This document shows positions 7,244 through 8,833 of a DNA stretch of 8,833 bases, in pieces. Source of the DNA: Planctomycetota bacterium. Lineage in GTDB: Bacteria; Planctomycetota; Brocadiia; Brocadiales; Brocadiaceae. The stretch covers positions 1-8,833 of the forward strand of contig JAHFOW010000022.1 in NCBI GenBank assembly GCA_023261465.1, given 5' to 3'. Positions within the stretch are counted from its first letter, which is position 1. Every line of letters begins with the position of its first letter. A program made the position numbers and the translations under genes. Below the pieces are notes generated by a model. That model made no database searches. It worked only from the letters and a program-made list of their open reading frames with translations, and was not told the DNA's origin.

Positions 7244-7383
7244 AACCCAACATTTAACTGGTAGAAGACGCGATTTTTCTTCTTTACGTAATAACGTAGT
7301 AACATATAAAAGAAAAGGTATATTGCGCTATGGGACTGATATGGCAGCATATAAAGGTTGGGTTGAGTAAAACAAAACCCAAC
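7244..7383. repeat. Short repeat cluster built on AACCCAAC/GTTGGGTT
   Basis: AACCCAAC occurs at 7244-7251 and 7376-7383 and its complement GTTGGGTT at 7357-7364. The last two form an 8-bp hairpin with an 11-nt loop. The pattern GGTTGGGTTGAG...AAACCCAACA resembles a short dispersed repeat I recall from many environmental bacterial genomes. A further small stem, TACGT (7285-7289) with ACGTA (7294-7298), lies between. The gap 7199-7457 otherwise shows no gene. Confidence 0.45.
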
Positions 7384-7402
7384 AAAATTATCCCTGTATA
7401 TT

Positions 7403-7440
7403 GTATAGTTAGAGTATTGCTTAATACTGCATACTATACT
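7403..7440 (+). promoter_or_regulatory. Nested palindrome over a putative -10 box before the methyltransferase
   Basis: GTATAGT (7403-7409) pairs with ACTATAC (7433-7439), and inside it AGTATT (7413-7418) pairs with AATACT (7423-7428) around a GCTT loop. Thirteen pairs form a compact hairpin 18 nt before the ATG. TATACT (7435-7440) is a good -10 and lies within the right arm; the matching -35 would be poor. A protein bound to the palindrome would cover this promoter. In RNA, the hairpin would sit close to the start codon. Regulation of the methyltransferase is an inference from position. Confidence 0.45.
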
Positions 7441-7457
7441 AGAGAACGTTAAACTAT

Positions 7458-8833
7458 ATGCTAACTCTATTCAAGAATGTCGTAAATTCCAAACAAAAGG
7501 ACGCTTTGAGCGAGGTTGAGCACCTTGATCAAGACTTATATCATCACTTCAATGACAAATTTCACCCTGATCTTTCTTTATCCCGTTCGCTCGTCAGTTT
7601 TCAGGCTAATAAAACCAGAGAAGTTTACCGATGGTATAAATTCAAAGAAGCCTTTTCTGCTTCCTTAGTCGAATATCTGCTTGAAAAGTACAAGATCGTT
7701 AACGGTGTAATCCTGGACCCATTTGCCGGTAGTGGAACAGCCTTGTTTGCGGCTATTGCAAAAGGGATAAACGCCGATGGAATCGAATTGTTGCCAATCG
7801 GCCAACAAATAATCAACACGAAAAAAGTACTTGCGTTAGAATTCACAAAAGATGATTTTAATACCCTCAAGCGGTGGTTACTTGAACAACCCTGGAAAAA
7901 ATCTGAGTTACGAATACCACTCAACGAGTTACGCATTACAAAAGATGCATATCCAGGACAAACGAAAGATGAAATCGAAAAATACTTAGTCGCTGGTGAG
8001 CAAGAAAATGAACGCGTTCAGACGGTTTTACGGTTTGCTTTGTTGTGCATTTTGGAGTCGGTGAGCTATACACGCAAAGATGGCCAATATCTACGGTGGG
8101 ATTATCGGTCTGGAAGACGACAGGGTAAAAAGCCTTTCAATAAAGGAGCAATTCTCAGTTTTGGGAAGGCTATTTGCGATAAAATAGATGGGATTATTTT
8201 TGACTTACAAACCAGGGGAAAACAAAAAACACTTTTTACCTCAAAACATTCGCAAGGTACGATTAATCTCTATCGTGGTTCGTGTCTTAATATATTGCCA
8301 ACTATTCCCACGGGTACGTACGATGCAATTATTACTTCACCCCCATATTGTAATCGGTACGATTACACACGCACTTACGCTTTAGAACTTGCCTTAGACG
8401 GGATAAGCGAAAAAGAATTAGTACATCTCCGCCAAGAGATGCTTAGTTGCACGGTTGAAAATCGCACCAAAGACTTAATTAAGATGAACCCACAATGGAC
8501 AGATGCAATCAATGCCGCTGACCATCAAGAACTGTTACAGGCAATTTTGAAATATTTAGACGATCAAAAAGCACAAGGTATGCTCAATAACAACGGAATA
8601 CCTAGAATGGTTCGAGGCTATTTTTACGAGATGGCTTGTGTAATTGCCGAATTTTCAAGAGTAATGAAACCCAGGGCTCTTTTATTTATGGTAAACGATA
8701 ACGTCCGATATGCGGGCGCGAGTATTTCGGTGGATATGATACTTTCTAATATCGCAGAGAAGTTGGGGTTTCACGTAGAAAACATTCTCATATTGCCTAC
8801 TGGAAAAGGCAACAGTAGTCAGCAGATGGGTGA
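7458..8833 (+). CDS. Site-specific DNA methyltransferase, C-terminus beyond the window
   Basis: The frame stays open for 458 codons from ATG 7458 to the window edge; TAG at 7440 bars an earlier start and no clear Shine-Dalgarno site precedes it. S-adenosylmethionine binding is marked by DPFAGSGT (87-94, motif I) with GIEL (E110, motif II). The catalytic motif is TSPPYCNRYDYTRTYALEL (from T293; SPPY 294-297, motif IV). SPPY is typical of exocyclic-amino methyltransferases that make N4-methylcytosine and also some N6-methyladenine. Motif I precedes IV, with about 200 residues between them that may hold target recognition. The N-terminal SFQANKTREVYRWYKFKEAF and the last residues GKGNSSQQMG look like conserved parts of this family, and I expect the end soon after. 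It is probably the modification half of a restriction system or a solitary enzyme; no endonuclease gene is in the window. Confidence 0.85.
   Translation, partial: MLTLFKNVVNSKQKDALSEVEHLDQDLYHHFNDKFHPDLSLSRSLVSFQANKTREVYRWYKFKEAFSASLVEYLLEKYKIVNGVILDPFAGSGTALFAAIAKGINADGIELLPIGQQIINTKKVLALEFTKDDFNTLKRWLLEQPWKKSELRIPLNELRITKDAYPGQTKDEIEKYLVAGEQENERVQTVLRFALLCILESVSYTRKDGQYLRWDYRSGRRQGKKPFNKGAILSFGKAICDKIDGIIFDLQTRGKQKTLFTSKHSQGTINLYRGSCLNILPTIPTGTYDAIITSPPYCNRYDYTRTYALELALDGISEKELVHLRQEMLSCTVENRTKDLIKMNPQWTDAINAADHQELLQAILKYLDDQKAQGMLNNNGIPRMVRGYFYEMACVIAEFSRVMKPRALLFMVNDNVRYAGASISVDMILSNIAEKLGFHVENILILPTGKGNSSQQMG

Noticed and set aside
7084..7350. Minus-strand open frame across the end of the DUF4145 gene
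   Set aside because: It overlaps a coding end and the repeat-rich gap, has no ribosome site, and shows no motif.
3401..8833. DISARM-type defence system
   Set aside because: A SNF2 helicase and a methyltransferase are present, but no DUF1998 protein, DrmA-type helicase or phospholipase D protein is seen.

Overview
The window reads as bacterial chromosomal or accessory DNA using the standard bacterial code. TGA is a normal stop here: it ends the antitoxin and the reductase genes. Genes are compact, Shine-Dalgarno sites are visible before most starts, and there are sigma70-type promoters. The gene mix (secreted protease-like protein, AbrB/RelE toxin-antitoxin pair, extended SDR, SNF2 helicase, DUF4145 protein, DNA methyltransferase) fits an environmental Gram-negative bacterium. 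It vaguely recalls anammox-type Planctomycetota, but the sequence alone does not fix the taxon.

Left part (1-1262, minus strand): a secreted HExxH metallopeptidase-like protein. Its reading frame is broken three times: a frame change inside the signal peptide, an in-frame TGA just before the HEALH motif, and a frame change at a C-run before the left edge. A possible ten-codon leader ORF with a good ribosome binding site overlaps its start as ATGA. Positions 1263-1612 carry no convincing gene but hold a strong imperfect hairpin (1476-1522) and a promoter and operator-like repeat that serve the next operon.

Middle part (plus strand): an AbrB-fold antitoxin and RelE/ParE-type toxin overlap by ATGA (1628-2166). 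Next is an RmlD-like NAD(P)-binding reductase or epimerase (2233-3228) in which the catalytic lysine of YxxxK is methionine. Then comes a complete SWIM-SNF2 helicase (3401-6193) behind a near-consensus promoter.

Right part (plus strand): AT-rich DNA with a DUF4145 zinc-ribbon protein split by a one-base frame change (6330-7198), a short repeat built on GTTGGGTT/AACCCAAC, a nested palindrome over a putative -10 element, and a DNA methyltransferase that runs off the right edge (7458-8833). DUF4145 proteins and DNA methyltransferases often sit in restriction or defence neighbourhoods. This end may therefore be part of a defence island whose remaining genes lie past the window. I see no recognised multi-gene defence system that is complete here, no CRISPR array, no tRNA or rRNA, and no transposase.
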